Shown here piece by piece: positions 13,145-21,379 of a DNA stretch of 64,000 bases (position 1 is its first letter; every line of letters starts with the position of its first letter). The DNA comes from Paludibacterium paludis (GTDB taxonomy: Bacteria; Pseudomonadota; Gammaproteobacteria; Burkholderiales; Chromobacteriaceae). The position numbers and the translations under genes were made by a program. A model generated the notes under the pieces. That model ran no database searches, was not told the DNA's origin, and saw only the letters and a list, made by a program, of their open reading frames with translations. The stretch spans positions 992,001 through 1,056,000 of the forward strand of contig NZ_CP069161.1 of the NCBI RefSeq assembly GCF_018802605.1, read 5' to 3'.

Positions 13145-13915
13145 ATGCTGTTGATCCGCAACCTGTTGTACTGGCTCGTGGTGGTGTTCATCACGCCGGT
13201 CTTTTTCGTGCTGCTGATGATTTCGCTGCCCTTGCCGCGCCGCCGGCGGCATATCTTCGGTGTGACCTGGGCGATGACCCTGCTGTGGACGCTCGAGCAC
13301 GTGGTCGGGCTCAAATGGCGCGTGATCGGCGCGGAGAACATTCCCGACACGCCGTCGGTGATCTGCTCCAAGCACCAGTCCGGTTGGGAGACCTTCGCCC
13401 TCCAGAAAATCTTCCCCTACCAAATCTATGTCGCCAAGCGCGAATTGTTGTGGATTCCGCTGTTCGGCTGGGGCCTTGCCGCGATGAATCCGATCACCAT
13501 CAATCGCAGTGATCGGGCACGTTCGAACCAGCAGATCATCGAACAGGGTCGCGAGCGCCTATCGCACGGTTTCTGGATCACGGTGTTTCCGGAAGGGACG
13601 CGCGTGCCCCCGGGGGTGCCGGGCAAATACAAGCTGGGCGCCGCGCGCATCGCCACCACGCTCGGCATGCCGCTGGTTCCGGTGGCCCACAATGCCGGTG
13701 AATTCTGGGCGCGCAACGCGTTTCTCAAGCATCCCGGCCTGATCACCGTGGTGGTCGGCAAGCCGATCCTGCCGGTCGACGGCGCGACGCCCGAGAGCAT
13801 GATGGCCGAGGCCTCGGCATGGATCGAGGCCCGCCAGAGCGAGATCGGCGGCACCGGTCCCAATGCGCATCCCGGGCAGAAGCGGGTCCACAGTGAAGAC
13901 ACTCGCGCTGCCTGA
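13145..13915 (+). CDS. 1-acyl-sn-glycerol-3-phosphate acyltransferase (PlsC family)
   Basis: A membrane-bound lysophosphatidic acid acyltransferase that makes phosphatidic acid for phospholipids. The protein (256 aa) has a hydrophobic N-terminus (about 6-27). The acyltransferase block I appears as CSKHQSGWETF, with Glu in the place of the usual Asp of HxxxxD, a common variant in this branch. Block III is VFPEGTRVPPGVPGKYK. A downstream block reads GMPLVPVAHNAGEFW. It sits tightly after gmhB and overlaps the next gene. Confidence 0.9.
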   Translation: MLLIRNLLYWLVVVFITPVFFVLLMISLPLPRRRRHIFGVTWAMTLLWTLEHVVGLKWRVIGAENIPDTPSVICSKHQSGWETFALQKIFPYQIYVAKRELLWIPLFGWGLAAMNPITINRSDRARSNQQIIEQGRERLSHGFWITVFPEGTRVPPGVPGKYKLGAARIATTLGMPLVPVAHNAGEFWARNAFLKHPGLITVVVGKPILPVDGATPESMMAEASAWIEARQSEIGGTGPNAHPGQKRVHSEDTRAA

Positions 13916-14582
13916 CGCGAATCTGGCCGTCACGGTGATTCGCCGCCCGCGTAAAAGCATCGGCTTGCGGGTGACGGCAGAAGGGGTCGAATTGATCGCG
14001 CATCCGCGCGTATCGAGCGAAACCCTGCAGGAAATATTGCTGACAAAGCGTGATTGGATACTCAAGCACCATGCCCGTTTACTGGAGCAGCGGGCAAATG
14101 CTGACACCGATCGGCGAAATGTGACGATTGTCGGGGAACCCCTGCCAATTGTTCAAGTCGAAGGAATACGCCGTATCGCCAGAAGGCTGCCGGACCGCAT
14201 AGAAATCGCGGGAGCCGCCGATGGCGATGCCCTGCGGGACGCGGTATCCCGTCTGCTCAGGCGCGAAGCCGCGCTGCTGTTTCCGGCGCGGCTGGCGCGT
14301 TTTGTTCCGGTCCTCAAACGCCAGCCCGGCCGGCTGTTGCTGTCCTCGGCCCGTTCCCGTTGGGGCAGCTGCTCGGCCGCCGGGGCGGTGCGCCTGAACT
14401 GGCGCCTGATCCAGGCGCCCCTGCCGGTGCTGGACTATGTGCTGGCCCATGAATTGGCCCACCTGGTGCACATGAACCATTCGCCCGCTTTCTGGGAGGA
14501 GACCGCCCGCCTGTGTCCCGATTGGCGGGATCGGCGGCGCTGGCTCAAGGATCATGGAAGCGGGCTGTTCGATTTTGGATGA
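13893..14582 (+). CDS. YgjP-like M48-type metallopeptidase
   Basis: A predicted zinc metallopeptidase of the YgjP (DUF45) family. The catalytic motif HELAHLVHMNHSPAFW shows the HExxH zinc site (HELAH) and a third His (NHSPAFW). The upstream RSRWGSCSAAGAVRLNWRL is the family's other hallmark. I favour the GTG at 13893 because it gives the usual N-terminus MKTLALPDANLAVTVIRR; an ATG at 13863 is possible. Either start overlaps the plsC-family gene, so translation is probably coupled. The substrate is unknown. Confidence 0.85.
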   Translation: MKTLALPDANLAVTVIRRPRKSIGLRVTAEGVELIAHPRVSSETLQEILLTKRDWILKHHARLLEQRANADTDRRNVTIVGEPLPIVQVEGIRRIARRLPDRIEIAGAADGDALRDAVSRLLRREAALLFPARLARFVPVLKRQPGRLLLSSARSRWGSCSAAGAVRLNWRLIQAPLPVLDYVLAHELAHLVHMNHSPAFWEETARLCPDWRDRRRWLKDHGSGLFDFG

Positions 14583-14615
14583 CGGGTCGCGGCCTGTCGA
14601 AACCTGGAGAAAATC

Positions 14616-15005
14616 ATGCGTCTTTTGCATACCATGCTGCGAGTCGGCAACCTTGAACGTTCCCTGGCCTTCTATACCGAGGTGATGGGCATGCGGCTTC
14701 TGCGCCGCAACGATTTTCCAGAGGGACGCTTCACGCTGGCGTTTGTCGGCTACGGCGATGAAGAAGACAACACGGTGATCGAGTTGACCCACAACTGGGA
14801 TACCGAAAGCTATGACCTGGGCAATGGCTTCGGCCATCTGGCCGTCGAGGTTCCCGATGCCCATGCCGCCTGTGAGGCGGTGCGCGCCAAGGGCGGCAAG
14901 GTGGTGCGCGAAGCCGGTCCGATGAAACATGGCACCACGGTCATCGCTTTCGTCGAGGATCCGGACGGTTACAAGATCGAATTCATCCAGCGCGGTACCC
15001 GGTAA
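14616..15005 (+). CDS. gloA: Lactoylglutathione lyase (glyoxalase I)
   Basis: GloA converts the hemithioacetal of methylglyoxal and glutathione to S-lactoylglutathione, detoxifying methylglyoxal in the cytoplasm. The 129 aa protein begins [20 protein letters not shown], almost as in E. coli. Metal ligands are visible: His5, Glu in TVIELTHNW, His in GFGHLAVEV and Glu in YKIEFIQ. A rho-independent terminator follows at 15025. Confidence 0.96.
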   Translation: MRLLHTMLRVGNLERSLAFYTEVMGMRLLRRNDFPEGRFTLAFVGYGDEEDNTVIELTHNWDTESYDLGNGFGHLAVEVPDAHAACEAVRAKGGKVVREAGPMKHGTTVIAFVEDPDGYKIEFIQRGTR

Positions 15006-15024
15006 TCCGGTTCAGTTTTCGACC

Positions 15025-15048
15025 AGGCCGGTACTCCCGGCCTTTTTT
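15025..15048 (+). terminator. Rho-independent terminator after gloA
   Basis: AGGCCGG (15025-15031) pairs with CCGGCCT (15037-15043) around a five-base loop, with T residues to 15048. The next gene starts only 12 bases later. Confidence 0.85.
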
Positions 15049-15059
15049 ATTGTGGGTTA

Positions 15060-16472
15060 ATGATGAGCGTATCCCGTATTCCTGTTGCATGGGGGGCTGG
15101 CTTGTTGGCCTGTCTCCCCGTCTCGGCGCTGGCTTCCGCGCCCGGTGGTCCGGACCTGAGCCTGGCCTGGGTCGTGCCGTTCGCCGGCATTCTGTTGTCC
15201 ATCGCGCTGTTTCCGATTTTCGCGGAATCGGTCTGGCACCACCACGCCGGCAAAGTCGTCGCCGGCTGGACGGCCCTGTTTCTGCTGCCCTACGGCCTGT
15301 ACTTCGGCCTCGCGTCGGCCGCCCACCTCGTGGCGCATGCCATGCTGGCCGAATACCTGCCGTTCATCATTCTGCTGCTGACGCTTTACACGGTGTCCGG
15401 AGGCGTGCTGGTGGAGGGCAATCTGCACGGATCGCCCGCGCTCAATACCGGCCTGCTGGCGCTCGGCACCCTGCTGGCTTCCGTGATGGGCACCACCGGC
15501 GCCGCCATGCTCTTGATCCGGCCGTTGCTGCGCGCCAACGACAACCGCCGCCACAGGGTGCATGTCGTGGTGTTCTTCATTTTCCTGGTGGCCAATGTCG
15601 GTGGCGGCCTGACCCCGCTGGGCGACCCGCCGCTGTTTCTCGGGTTTCTCAACGGTGTGAGCTTTGGTTGGACCTTCCTGCACATGATCACGCCCGTCGC
15701 GATCGCCGCCGCTGTCTTGCTGGCGCTGTTCTATGTGCTGGACAGCTGGTGGTACCGCAAGGAAGGCGTGGAGCCCGTCGACCCGACCCCGGATTCGCCC
15801 TTGCGCTTTCGCGGCCTGTTCAACCTCGTTCTGCTGGGATTGGCGGTGGGCGCCGTGCTGCTGTCCGGTTTCTGGAAGCCGGGGATCCGTTACGAGGTGC
15901 TGGGTACGCCGATCGAGCTGCAGAACGTCACCCGCGATGTGTTGCTGCTGGCCATCGCCGGTTTGTCCTTATGGCTGACGCCGCGGGCCATCCGCGAGGG
16001 AAACCGCTTCAACTGGGGGCCGATCGAAGAGGTCGCCGTGCTGTTCGCGGGGATTTTCATTACCATCGCGCCGGCTATCGCCATTTTGCGCTTGGGCGAG
16101 GCGGGGCATTTCGCCGACGTGCTGCGCATGGTCAGCCGCCCGGACGGTACACCGATCGATTCCATGTACTTCTGGATGACGGGGCTGTTGTCGAGCTTCC
16201 TCGATAATGCGCCGACCTATCTGGTGTTCTTCAACCTGGCCGCCGGCGATGCCCATACCCTGATGGGGCCGATGGCGAGCACACTGCAGGCCATTTCCAT
16301 GGGGGCGGTGTTCATGGGGGCGAACACCTACATCGGCAATGCGCCGAACTTCATGGTGAAGGCCATTGCCGAGGAGCGCGGTGTCGCGATGCCGAGCTTT
16401 TTCGCCTATATGGCCTGGTCGATGGCGATTCTGCTGCCGCTGTTTGTCCTGCTGACCCTGCTGATGTTCTGA
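15060..16472 (+). CDS. nhaD: Na+/H+ antiporter, NhaD family
   Basis: A 470 aa inner-membrane protein with about eleven hydrophobic segments, of the NhaD/arsenite permease-like ion transporter class. Family features include the opening SLAWVVPFAGILLSIALFP, the motif GTTGAAMLLIRPLLRAN, HVVVFFIFLVANVGGGLTPLGD and the C-terminal SSFLDNAPTYLVFFNLA. These fit sodium/proton antiport, which exports Na+ using the proton gradient; the substrate is inferred from the family. The N-terminus (about 1-22) may act as a signal or first membrane segment. ATGATG at 15060 allows either start. Confidence 0.88.
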   Translation: MMSVSRIPVAWGAGLLACLPVSALASAPGGPDLSLAWVVPFAGILLSIALFPIFAESVWHHHAGKVVAGWTALFLLPYGLYFGLASAAHLVAHAMLAEYLPFIILLLTLYTVSGGVLVEGNLHGSPALNTGLLALGTLLASVMGTTGAAMLLIRPLLRANDNRRHRVHVVVFFIFLVANVGGGLTPLGDPPLFLGFLNGVSFGWTFLHMITPVAIAAAVLLALFYVLDSWWYRKEGVEPVDPTPDSPLRFRGLFNLVLLGLAVGAVLLSGFWKPGIRYEVLGTPIELQNVTRDVLLLAIAGLSLWLTPRAIREGNRFNWGPIEEVAVLFAGIFITIAPAIAILRLGEAGHFADVLRMVSRPDGTPIDSMYFWMTGLLSSFLDNAPTYLVFFNLAAGDAHTLMGPMASTLQAISMGAVFMGANTYIGNAPNFMVKAIAEERGVAMPSFFAYMAWSMAILLPLFVLLTLLMF

Positions 16473-16556
16473 GCCGTGCGGCGGGGCTTCTTCTTGAGGC
16501 TCCGCCGTTTCCGGCGTAAGCTAGCCGGTTTGTCGTTTTCTGGTTTGGCATCGATC

Positions 16557-17936
16557 ATGCATATCCACATCCTGGGCATTTGCGGTACCTTCATGGGCGG
16601 TATCGCCGCCATCGCGAAAGAAGCCGGCCACACGGTCACCGGTTGCGACGCCAATGTTTACCCTCCCATGAGTACCCAGCTTGAGGCGATGGGCATCGGC
16701 CTGATTCCCGGTTTCGATCCTTCCCAGGTGTCGATCGGCGCGGACCTGTTCGTCATCGGCAACGTGGTGAGCCGCGGCAACCCACTGATGGAAACCATTC
16801 TCGACCTGGGGCTGCCGTATTGCTCCGGCCCGCAGTGGCTCGCCGAGAACGTACTGGCTGGCAAATGGGTGCTCGCCGTGGCGGGAACGCACGGCAAGAC
16901 CACCACCAGTTCCATGCTGGCCTGGATTCTCGAGGATGCCGGATTGGCTCCTGGCTTCCTGATCGGCGGCATTCCGGCCAATTTCGGCGTGTCGGCGCGT
17001 CTGCCGGGGCGTCCCGCGCAAGATACGGCCAGTGTCAGCCCGTTCTTCGTCATCGAGGCCGATGAATACGACACGGCCTTCTTCGACAAGCGTTCCAAAT
17101 TCGTTCACTACCATCCCCGCACGGCTGTTCTCAACAACCTCGAATACGACCACGCGGACATCTTCCCGGATCTTGCGGCGATCGAAACCCAGTTCCACCA
17201 TCTGGTGCGCACCGTGCCGCGCAACGGCCGCCTGATCGCCAACGGCCGCGAGGCCAGCCTCGATCGCGTGCTCGAGCGGGGGGCCTGGACGCCGGTCGAA
17301 CGTTTTGGCGGACCGGACGGCTGGCGGGTCGGCGACGCCGATGCGGACGGCGCGTTCGATGTGTATCTGGATGGCAAGCTCGAGGCGCGTGTCGAATGGC
17401 CACTGATCGGCGAGCACAATCGCCTCAATGCCCTGGCGGCGATCGCGGCGGCGCGGCATGTGGGTGTCACGCCCCGGCAGTCCGCCGAGGCGCTGTCGCG
17501 TTTTCTGAGTGTCAAGCGGCGCATGGAAGTGCGTGGCGTGGTGAATGGCGTGACGGTTTACGATGATTTCGCCCACCATCCGACCGCGATCACGACGACG
17601 GTAGAGGGTTTGCGCCAGAAAATCGGCGCGGCGCGCATTCTCGCGGTGCTCGAACCTCGCTCCAACACCATGAAGCTCGGCGCCATGAAGGAGGCGCTGG
17701 CGCCGTCGCTGGCTCGGGCCGACAAGGTGTTCTGCGCGGCGCACAATCTGAACTGGAATCCGGCCGAAGCGCTCGCGCCGCTGGGCGACAAGGCCGCGAC
17801 GTTCGGGGCGTTCGCCGATCTGGTCGATGCCATCATCGCCGAAGCGCGCCCCGGCGACCACATCCTGGTGATGAGCAACGGCGGCTTCAACGGCATCCAC
17901 GCCAAGCTGCTCGAGCGGCTGGCCCAAGCCGGGTAA
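16557..17936 (+). CDS. mpl: UDP-N-acetylmuramate:L-alanyl-gamma-D-glutamyl-meso-diaminopimelate ligase
   Basis: Mpl recycles murein by attaching the released tripeptide directly to UDP-MurNAc. The 459 aa Mur-ligase-fold protein opens MHIHILGICGTFMGGIAAIA, the Mpl version of the MurC N-terminus. It has the ATP loop VAGTHGKTTTSSMLAW, the acidic motif VIEADEYDTAFFDKRSKF and DDFAHHPTAITTTVEG. I chose ATG 16557 because it gives the conserved N-terminus; no strong ribosome binding site is seen. Confidence 0.95.
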   Translation: MHIHILGICGTFMGGIAAIAKEAGHTVTGCDANVYPPMSTQLEAMGIGLIPGFDPSQVSIGADLFVIGNVVSRGNPLMETILDLGLPYCSGPQWLAENVLAGKWVLAVAGTHGKTTTSSMLAWILEDAGLAPGFLIGGIPANFGVSARLPGRPAQDTASVSPFFVIEADEYDTAFFDKRSKFVHYHPRTAVLNNLEYDHADIFPDLAAIETQFHHLVRTVPRNGRLIANGREASLDRVLERGAWTPVERFGGPDGWRVGDADADGAFDVYLDGKLEARVEWPLIGEHNRLNALAAIAAARHVGVTPRQSAEALSRFLSVKRRMEVRGVVNGVTVYDDFAHHPTAITTTVEGLRQKIGAARILAVLEPRSNTMKLGAMKEALAPSLARADKVFCAAHNLNWNPAEALAPLGDKAATFGAFADLVDAIIAEARPGDHILVMSNGGFNGIHAKLLERLAQAG

Positions 17937-17957
17937 ATCGGCGGCCCGTTTGGCGCG

Positions 17958-18479
17958 TCAGCGATCGACGATGGCGCGCCGGTGACGCCGGAACACCCAC
18001 TTTTCCCACATGGGACGGGTAATCTCGCCCAGTCCCTCGCGAATGTCCGCCACCAGGTTGTAGTGACCGTCCGCCGCGCGCGCGCAGCGGGTCACCACCC
18101 CCGGCAGTGCCAGGCGCAGGGCGGAGTCGGGATTGGGGTACAGGGTGAGGAGCACCGCGTCGCCAGCCTTCAGGGGCGCCGCCTGGCTCCAGGACAGCGC
18201 TTCCAGCCCGACCCGGCATGGTGTCAGCGGCGGCCGCTCGGTGTGGCGGTTCCGGAGGCTGACTTCCAGCGCCAGATCCAGCTTGGCTTCGAGTCTCAGA
18301 AGAATCGGCGCCGGATCCTCCTGGGCGTCGGACGGCGCGGCCAGGACTTTCATGGCAAGCCTCGTTTCGCGCAGCATGTCGTCAAGCTCGTCAGCGCTTT
18401 CCCTTTGTGCGCAGGCGAACGGCAACAGGGCGCTGAAGCTCGCCGTGTCCAGCGCGGCCAGGGTATCCAGCCGGTTCAT
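17958..18479 (-). CDS. Atypical PilZ-domain-like protein
   Basis: A 173-residue soluble protein. The N-terminal half is helical (ADELDDMLRETRLAMKVL and PAPILLRLEAKLDLALEV). The C-terminal half looks like a beta barrel (RVGLEALSWSQAAPLKAGD, VLLTLYPNPDSALRLALPG). That combination resembles the atypical PilZ proteins linked with c-di-GMP signalling and pili, but the canonical RxxxR...DxSxxG c-di-GMP residues are not visible, so it may not bind the nucleotide. Its start overlaps the serB stop (ATGA), so it is the second gene of the serB transcript. Confidence 0.6.
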   Translation of the reverse strand: MNRLDTLAALDTASFSALLPFACAQRESADELDDMLRETRLAMKVLAAPSDAQEDPAPILLRLEAKLDLALEVSLRNRHTERPPLTPCRVGLEALSWSQAAPLKAGDAVLLTLYPNPDSALRLALPGVVTRCARAADGHYNLVADIREGLGEITRPMWEKWVFRRHRRAIVDR

Positions 18480-19342
18480 GATGTTTCTCCCGCGAAAAGA
18501 CCGACAATGCCGTCAAGGCCCATGTGGTTGATCGCCACATCGGCCTGGCGGCGCACCACGGGCTTGGCGCGGAACGCGACGCCGATCCCCGCTTCGCCAA
18601 GCATCGCCAGGTCGTTGGCGCCGTCCCCGACCGCCAGCACCGTGCCGGGCGCGAGTCCGAGTTCGTCGCGCACGCGCACCAGCAGGTCGCGCTTGGCGCG
18701 GGCGTCGACGATGTCGCCGATCACCCGGCCGGTCAGCCGGCCGTCCCTCACTTCCAGCTGGTTGGCGAACGCGTAATCCAGCCCCAGCTGCGCCTTGAGC
18801 CGGTCGGTGAAGAATGTGAAGCCGCCCGATACCAGCATGAAGGCGACGTTCGAGGCATGGCACGTGTCGATCAGCGTTCGCGCGCCGGGCGTCAGTGCCA
18901 AGCGTTCGCTCCACACCCGCTCCAGCGCGCTTTCTTCAAGTCCGGCGAGCAGCGAGACACGTTCCCTGAGCGACGCCGAAAAGTCCAGCTCACCGCGCAT
19001 CGAGCGCTCGGTGATGGCGGCGACCTTGTCCTTGATGCCCTGCATGTCGGCGATCTCGTCGATGCATTCGATGGTGATCAGCGTGGAGTCCATGTCCGAG
19101 ACGACAAGGCCCAGGTCGGCGAAACGGAGACCGGCCGGCATCAGGGCCAAGTCGCAGCCGAGCTGTTCGGCCAGCGCGCAGGTTTCGTCCGAAAGCGGAG
19201 CGGATACGCCCGAGAGACGGGCCGCCGTGGGCGACACGCGAAGAATGTTGTTCGCGCCACAGGCGCGGGCCAGTCGGTCAAGGGGGGCGTCGTCCAGGGA
19301 AGAGGGGGCCTGGACCACCAGAATAGGCTCAGAATGTGTCAT
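18476..19342 (-). CDS. serB: Phosphoserine phosphatase
   Basis: SerB hydrolyses O-phosphoserine to L-serine, the last step of serine synthesis. The 288 aa protein has an N-terminal ACT-like region and a HAD phosphatase domain. HAD motif I is LVVSDMDSTLITIECIDEIAD (nucleophile in DMD), motif II is MLVSGGFTFFTDRLK, and motif III/IV is AVGDGANDLAMLGEAG. Start MTHSEPILVVQ at 19342 is preferred; an ATG at 19354 would add four residues. The downstream PilZ-like gene is translationally coupled. Confidence 0.95.
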   Translation of the reverse strand: MTHSEPILVVQAPSSLDDAPLDRLARACGANNILRVSPTAARLSGVSAPLSDETCALAEQLGCDLALMPAGLRFADLGLVVSDMDSTLITIECIDEIADMQGIKDKVAAITERSMRGELDFSASLRERVSLLAGLEESALERVWSERLALTPGARTLIDTCHASNVAFMLVSGGFTFFTDRLKAQLGLDYAFANQLEVRDGRLTGRVIGDIVDARAKRDLLVRVRDELGLAPGTVLAVGDGANDLAMLGEAGIGVAFRAKPVVRRQADVAINHMGLDGIVGLFAGETS

Positions 19343-19434
19343 GCCGCAGCGCATCGGTGGTGGATGATGACAGAATTATGCCACCGCGCGGGCCGGCAGG
19401 GCGAGGGGGAGACCCCCTCGTACCCCGGTCGGGA

Positions 19435-19698
19435 TTATTTTTTCTCGGGTTGCGGCTTGCCGCCCATTTTTTCGCAGGTGCCCTTGGCAACGTACTTCCA
19501 GTCGGCGGGGGCGTTGTCGGTCTTGGCCTGGCCCGCGCAGCTGTGGGAACCATCCGGCGCGGCGCAGTCGTTCTTGCCGGCCTGGGCGATGCCATAGCAT
19601 TTTTCCTTGTCGGCGGCATGGGCCGCGGGACTGGACAGCGAACCGGCCGCCACCAGGGCGCCAATGGCGGAAAAAACGAGTGCGCGCGACGTTTTCAT
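19435..19698 (-). CDS. bufA1: BufA1-family (DUF2282) bufferin-like precursor peptide
   Basis: An 87-residue precursor with a signal peptide (cleavage near AHA-AD) and the DUF2282 core. That core has four cysteines in the family spacing: [20 protein letters not shown] and GTCEKMGG. Members are known as BufA1 bufferins, periplasmic peptides whose cysteines are modified by a BufB (DUF692)/BufC pair to chelate copper. No bufB or bufC is present in this window. The gene lies only 12 bases after queE, with an AGGAGA ribosome binding site overlapping the queE stop region, so it appears to be the last gene of the queCDE transcript. That neighbourhood is unusual. Confidence 0.8.
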   Translation of the reverse strand: MKTSRALVFSAIGALVAAGSLSSPAAHAADKEKCYGIAQAGKNDCAAPDGSHSCAGQAKTDNAPADWKYVAKGTCEKMGGKPQPEKK

Positions 19699-19710
19699 CG
19701 GGTCTCCTGA

Positions 19711-20340
19711 TCAGCGAATGTTGACGATCTTGTGCGTCTGCACCGACAGCCGCCATTCGGGGTGCTTCATGCACCAGTCGATGGCCGCCGCGGTGTTTTC
19801 GGCCCGCTCCGGGCCGTCCATCGGTTGAACGAAATAATGCGCGAAATCCGTGTCGCCGAGCATGTCAGGCAACAGGGCCGGTTGCGGGTACACCAGCTTG
19901 AGCTCGTGGCCCTGGCGCTGCACCAGCGGCGCGCCGGCCTTGGGGCTCACGCAGATCCAGTCAAGCCCGGCCGGCGCCGGCAGCGTGCCGTTGGTTTCGA
20001 CGGCCACTTCGAAGCCCAGCCGGTGCAGGGCGTCGATCAGGGGCGCATCCAGTTGCAACAGCGGCTCGCCGCCGGTGCAGACCACATAGGGCGTTCCGCC
20101 GGCATCGGCCGGCCACTGCGCCGCGATGCGCGCCGCGAGCTCCCCGGCGTTGGGGAACTTGCCGCCGTCAGGGCCTGTGCCGACGAAGTCGGTGTCGCAA
20201 AAGCGGCAGACGGCCTCTTCACGGTGCCGCTCCTTGCCGCTCCACAGATTGCACCCGGAGAAGCGGCAGAACACCGCCGCGCGGCCGGCCTGGCAACCTT
20301 CGCCCTGCAGGGTGTAAAAGATTTCCTTTACGGTATACAT
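19711..20340 (-). CDS. queE: 7-carboxy-7-deazaguanine synthase
   Basis: QueE is a radical SAM enzyme that converts 6-carboxytetrahydropterin to 7-carboxy-7-deazaguanine for queuosine and preQ0 synthesis. The 209 aa protein begins MYTVKEIFYTLQGEGCQAGR. It shows the QueE type of cluster site, with a long insert between the first and second cysteines (FSGCNLWSGKERHREEAVC, then RFCDTDF). CTGGEPLLQLD is the SAM-binding GGE motif. It starts seven bases after the queD stop. Confidence 0.95.
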   Translation of the reverse strand: MYTVKEIFYTLQGEGCQAGRAAVFCRFSGCNLWSGKERHREEAVCRFCDTDFVGTGPDGGKFPNAGELAARIAAQWPADAGGTPYVVCTGGEPLLQLDAPLIDALHRLGFEVAVETNGTLPAPAGLDWICVSPKAGAPLVQRQGHELKLVYPQPALLPDMLGDTDFAHYFVQPMDGPERAENTAAAIDWCMKHPEWRLSVQTHKIVNIR

Positions 20341-20347
20341 GAAAACC

Positions 20348-21376
20348 CTACCTTTGCACCAGAGGCCAGTGCATGTCGTGGCGGAACGTCAGGGATGCGC
20401 CGCGGTCGTCGTTTTCCATGATGTCGATGCGTGACAGTTCCGGCACCAAGGGCGAGAGGTGGGCGTGCACCCATTCGGCCACCGAGGCGCTGTGGCCGTC
20501 GCGCACACCGGCGAGCTTGTCCAGCGGATTGTGGTCGAGCTGGCGATACAGCGGCTTGAAGCGGTCCTTGACGTCGCCAAAATCGAGCAGCCAGCCCATG
20601 GTCCGGTCAAGATCGCCGGAGAGCATCAGGCGGATCAGGTAGCTGTGACCGGTGTACTGGCCGTTCTCCCCGAACGGGGTGGCGCTTTCGAAGCGCTGCT
20701 CCTTCCAGATCCGGAACACTTTTCCGTCGAACTGGCTGCCGGCGGTGTGGGTTTCACGCACTTCGACCCATTTGAGACCGGGAAGCGCCGGCGCCAGTTG
20801 TCCGAACAGCCAGGCGGCCAGCACCTCGCTGGTCGGGTTGGCGAGACCTTCTATGTCGTTCAGGTAGCGGTGATGCAGGCGAGCGCGCAGCGGGAGCCAG
20901 GCCCGTTCGATCGCGCTCGCGTCGGCGGCCTGCGCATCCGCCACCAGGCGTACGCCGAAGCCGTGTCCGTGCAGGCGACCGCACTTGTGCCCGGCCGGGA
21001 CATGGGGCAGATGGTGGGCGGCTTCGAAACCGGTATCCAGCCAGGCCAGCGCCGTGCCGTTGTCCACCACCACTCCGCGGTCGGGGGCGCCGCGCAGCAT
21101 CAGCGTGACCGGCATCGGCAGCCGTTCGGCGATGCCGCGCGCGATGGACAGGTCGCCGGCGTCGAAGACGCAATCGTTGAGCAGTGTGTAGTCGAGCGGA
21201 GCGATGGCGTCGCCCAGCGCGGCTTCCAGCGTCGGCATGTCGGTGTGGGTGGTGTCGGCGCGGGCGAGCACACGAAAACTGTGACCGTGCATCCGCGCCA
21301 GGCGCGGATCGGTCTGGCCGGCCAGTTGCCGGGCGGCTTCGAAGCCCGTTCCGGCCAGAATCAGGGAAGCATGCAT
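20348..21376 (-). CDS. queD: 6-carboxytetrahydropterin synthase with three T-fold-like repeats
   Basis: QueD converts dihydroneopterin triphosphate to 6-carboxytetrahydropterin. E. coli QueD is about 120 aa; this protein has 342 aa and appears to hold three T-fold units. The middle unit (about 115-225) is closest to QueD, with FEAAHHLPHVPAGHKCGRLHGH (catalytic Cys and the zinc His residues) and the closing VEVRETHTAGSQFDG. Its LHHRYLND differs from the usual LDHHYLND, so the Asp of the catalytic pair is replaced. The first unit (FEAARQL, RMHGHSF, LDYTLLND) and third unit (GHSYLIRL, WLLDFGDVKDRFKPLYRQLDH) are degenerate. It lies between queC and queE with gaps of 3 and 7 bases. Confidence 0.88.
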   Translation of the reverse strand: MHASLILAGTGFEAARQLAGQTDPRLARMHGHSFRVLARADTTHTDMPTLEAALGDAIAPLDYTLLNDCVFDAGDLSIARGIAERLPMPVTLMLRGAPDRGVVVDNGTALAWLDTGFEAAHHLPHVPAGHKCGRLHGHGFGVRLVADAQAADASAIERAWLPLRARLHHRYLNDIEGLANPTSEVLAAWLFGQLAPALPGLKWVEVRETHTAGSQFDGKVFRIWKEQRFESATPFGENGQYTGHSYLIRLMLSGDLDRTMGWLLDFGDVKDRFKPLYRQLDHNPLDKLAGVRDGHSASVAEWVHAHLSPLVPELSRIDIMENDDRGASLTFRHDMHWPLVQR

Positions 21377-21379
21377 GGC

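Noticed and set aside
19402..19420. GC-rich hairpin (CGAGGGGG-AGA-CCCCCTCG) between bufA1 and serB
   Set aside because: Strong stem but no T run on either strand, so I did not call it a terminator.
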